A DNA stretch of 64,000 nucleotides from the NCBI GenBank assembly GCA_964370715.1, contig CAYJKJ010000011.1, forward strand, positions 24,457-88,456, written 5' to 3'. Source of the stretch: CAYJAY01 sp964370715. GTDB taxonomy: Bacteria; Bacillota; Clostridia; Oscillospirales; Ruminococcaceae. The notes below the pieces were generated by a model that had not been told where the DNA came from, searched no databases, and worked only from the letters and a program-made list of their open reading frames with translations. Shown here piece after piece: positions 62,361 through 64,000 of this stretch; within the stretch, counting starts at the first letter, position 1; every line of letters starts with the position of its first letter. Made by a program: the position numbers and the translations under genes.

Positions 62361-63785
62361 ATGAAAAAATTTGATACAAAGGTTCAATATATAAAATATA
62401 AAGTTCTACGAGAGGTTGCAAGAAGCGCTTGGCAGGGCACACTTGTTGAGGATATAACCGAAATACCCAAGATGATAATCACAGGAAAAGAATCGACTAT
62501 GCGTTGTTGCGTGTATAAAGAAAGGGCGATTTTATCCGAACGCTTAAAGATTGCAATGGGGGGCGATAAATCCAATCCAAACATAATCGAAGTCATCGAC
62601 ATAGCTTGTGACGAATGCCCCGTATCCGGCTACACCGTGACCTCGTCATGTAGAGGTTGCCTTTCCCATAGGTGTTTTGATGGTTGTAGATTTGGCGCTA
62701 TCTCTTTTGACGAAAACTATATAGCACATATAGACGAAGACAAATGCGTAGATTGCGGAGCTTGCGCAAAACTTTGCCCATATCATGCGATAATCAGCCG
62801 AAAAAGACCGTGTGAAACGGCTTGCAAAGTAAAAGCAATACAAAAAGCCAGCGACAACAGCGCCGAGATTATCAACGAAAAGTGTATTGCCTGCGGAGCT
62901 TGTGCATACCAATGCCCATTTGGCTCAATTACAGATAAGTCGTTTATTTTAGACACTATCGACATCATTAAAAAAAGCGATGAAAATAAAAATTATAAAG
63001 TTTATGCCGTGGTCGCTCCCTCAATTTCAAGCCAATTTCAACACACTAATCTCGGACAGGTTGTAAGCGGGATTAAGCAACTTGGATTTCATGCAATAGT
63101 CGAAGCGGCGCTCGGAGCAGACGCTGTGGCGTTGGAAGAAGCGAGAGAGCTTTCGGAAAAAGGCTTTTTAACAAGCTCATGTTGTCCGGCTTTTGTAATG
63201 TATATACATAAAAACTTCCCTGATTTCGCCAAAAACATATCCCACAACCTATCTCCTATGGCAAGGATTGCAAAATATATCAAACAGACCGACCCAACCG
63301 GCAAGGTTATATTTATAGGTCCTTGCACCGCCAAAAAAATGGAGTTTCAACTTGACAGTGTAAATCAATATGTCGACAGCGTTCTGACGTTTGAAGAGTT
63401 GCAAGCGCTTTTCGACAGCCGTGACTTGGACCTAGATAGTCTGCCCGTCGAACTGCTTGACAACGCTTCATATTTCGGGCGAATTTTCGCTAGAAGCGGC
63501 GGTTTGTCCGACGCAGTTTCTCAAGCTATCAAGGAACAAAACATTAGTTTTGATTTAAAAGCCGAAAAATGCGATGGCATAGAAGCTTGCAGATCAGCTA
63601 TACTAAGATCAACTAAAAAAATAGGCGACATAAACTTTATCGAAGGAATGGCGTGCAGCGGCGGATGTATCGGGGGCGCCGGTTGTTTGACCCACGGGCC
63701 TAAAGATAAAGCCGAGATTGATAAATATGGTATGTTGGCATTTGAAAAAACCTTAACAGATGCCGTTCAGGTTTTGAATATATAA
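62361..63785 (+). CDS. [FeFe]-hydrogenase, group B-like (HfsD-like)
   Basis: 474 residues. An N-terminal cysteine-rich region (CDECP, SCRGCLSHRCFDGC), then [4Fe-4S] motifs CVDCGACAKLCP near residue 129 and CIACGACAYQCP near 176. The H-cluster motifs are intact: P1 TSSCCPAF near 270, P2 PCTAKKMEF near 320 and P3 MACSGGCIGGAGC near 430, the group B pattern. Expected reaction is reversible H2 formation with ferredoxin. ATG 62361 has AAAGGA eleven bases upstream; ATG 62349 is too close to it. The 124-base gap before it suggests a possible separate start. Confidence 0.9.
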   Translation: MKKFDTKVQYIKYKVLREVARSAWQGTLVEDITEIPKMIITGKESTMRCCVYKERAILSERLKIAMGGDKSNPNIIEVIDIACDECPVSGYTVTSSCRGCLSHRCFDGCRFGAISFDENYIAHIDEDKCVDCGACAKLCPYHAIISRKRPCETACKVKAIQKASDNSAEIINEKCIACGACAYQCPFGSITDKSFILDTIDIIKKSDENKNYKVYAVVAPSISSQFQHTNLGQVVSGIKQLGFHAIVEAALGADAVALEEARELSEKGFLTSSCCPAFVMYIHKNFPDFAKNISHNLSPMARIAKYIKQTDPTGKVIFIGPCTAKKMEFQLDSVNQYVDSVLTFEELQALFDSRDLDLDSLPVELLDNASYFGRIFARSGGLSDAVSQAIKEQNISFDLKAEKCDGIEACRSAILRSTKKIGDINFIEGMACSGGCIGGAGCLTHGPKDKAEIDKYGMLAFEKTLTDAVQVLNI

Positions 63786-63821
63786 GCAACACCTTTGGTT
63801 AAACTCTTGTAAATGCTATTC

Positions 63822-64000
63822 TTACTCACGAAGCCTTTCTACAATGCTTTGTTTAATCAATTGCCTATAGATAACCAACGGCATAACAACACCTATAGCG
63901 ACCAACAAAACCATTACTAACAGTAGTGGAATCGCCGTAAAATTCGATTGATAGAACCAAAACATACCGCTAAACACCCTTTCAACCATCGGCAAGCAAA
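63822..64000 (-). CDS. FtsX-like ABC transporter permease, C-terminal end (runs off window)
   Basis: 59 codons from the window edge to TAA at 63822. The visible part is a hydrophobic helix (AIPLLLVMVLLVAIGVVMPL) followed by VIYRQLIKQSIVERLRE, the conserved tail of FtsX/MacB-type permeases, often next to antimicrobial peptide or lipoprotein export ATPases. Convergent with the hydrogenase gene and 36 bases from it. No terminator hairpin is visible between them. Confidence 0.8.
   Translation of the reverse strand, partial: CLPMVERVFSGMFWFYQSNFTAIPLLLVMVLLVAIGVVMPLVIYRQLIKQSIVERLRE

Overview
This 64 kb window looks like chromosomal DNA from an anaerobic member of the Clostridia (Bacillota). The evidence is strong AGGAGG-type ribosome binding sites, TTGACA/TATAAT promoters with 17-bp spacers, frequent TTG starts, [FeFe]-hydrogenases, a SpoIIE/PP2C phosphatase, a membrane pyrophosphatase and no sign of respiration. 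I see no rRNA, tRNA, CRISPR array, transposase or phage genes. Species cannot be set from the sequence alone.

Layout. 1-5.2 kb: amino-acid biosynthesis (partial lysA, an aminotransferase and an M20 deacetylase that could form the acetyl-diaminopimelate route, then serC-serA). 5.3-11.6 kb: a small membrane-associated protein, a pyridoxal-type kinase, trmL, and a translationally overlapping pair of GH2-like and GH3-like proteins that both seem to have lost catalytic residues. 11.7-13.7 kb: an orphan type IV pilin, deoD and a GtrA-family protein. 13.8-21.3 kb: a sialic-acid uptake and catabolism operon (binding protein, two permeases, NanA lyase, RpiR regulator, SGNH esterase, AGE epimerase), interrupted by nested structured repeats. 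21.4-36 kb: a second orphan pilin, unknown membrane proteins, a DUF6020-like protein, an SPL-type radical SAM protein, an EamA transporter, a response-regulator/GGDEF protein, the K+-dependent-type pyrophosphatase, a palindromic element with an expanded 19-bp repeat, an alpha/beta hydrolase, trpS and an aminotransferase. 36-46 kb: gltX, an MBOAT/DHHW acetylation pair, a large sensor with degenerate GGDEF and intact EAL, YitT, and an OFA-family transporter behind a complete branched-chain amino acid attenuator.

46.2-58.7 kb is the most striking part: thirteen co-directional genes, in transcription order mdh, hdrB, hdrC, hdrA, flxD, flxC, flxB, flxA, frdB, frdA, fumarase alpha and beta, and an AspT-type transporter. 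Together they could carry oxaloacetate through malate and fumarate to succinate, with a soluble fumarate reductase placed next to a flavin-based electron-bifurcating NADH:Hdr-Flx complex. Divergent from it (59.1-63.8 kb) is an hfs-like operon: thioredoxin-like ferredoxin, PAS-containing sensory [FeFe]-hydrogenase, PP2C phosphatase and a group B-like [FeFe]-hydrogenase. The shared intergenic region carries two Rex-consensus sites over the hydrogenase promoter and a weaker one over the mdh promoter, so NADH/NAD+ balance probably sets both H2 and succinate output. The window closes with the 3' end of an FtsX-like ABC permease gene.
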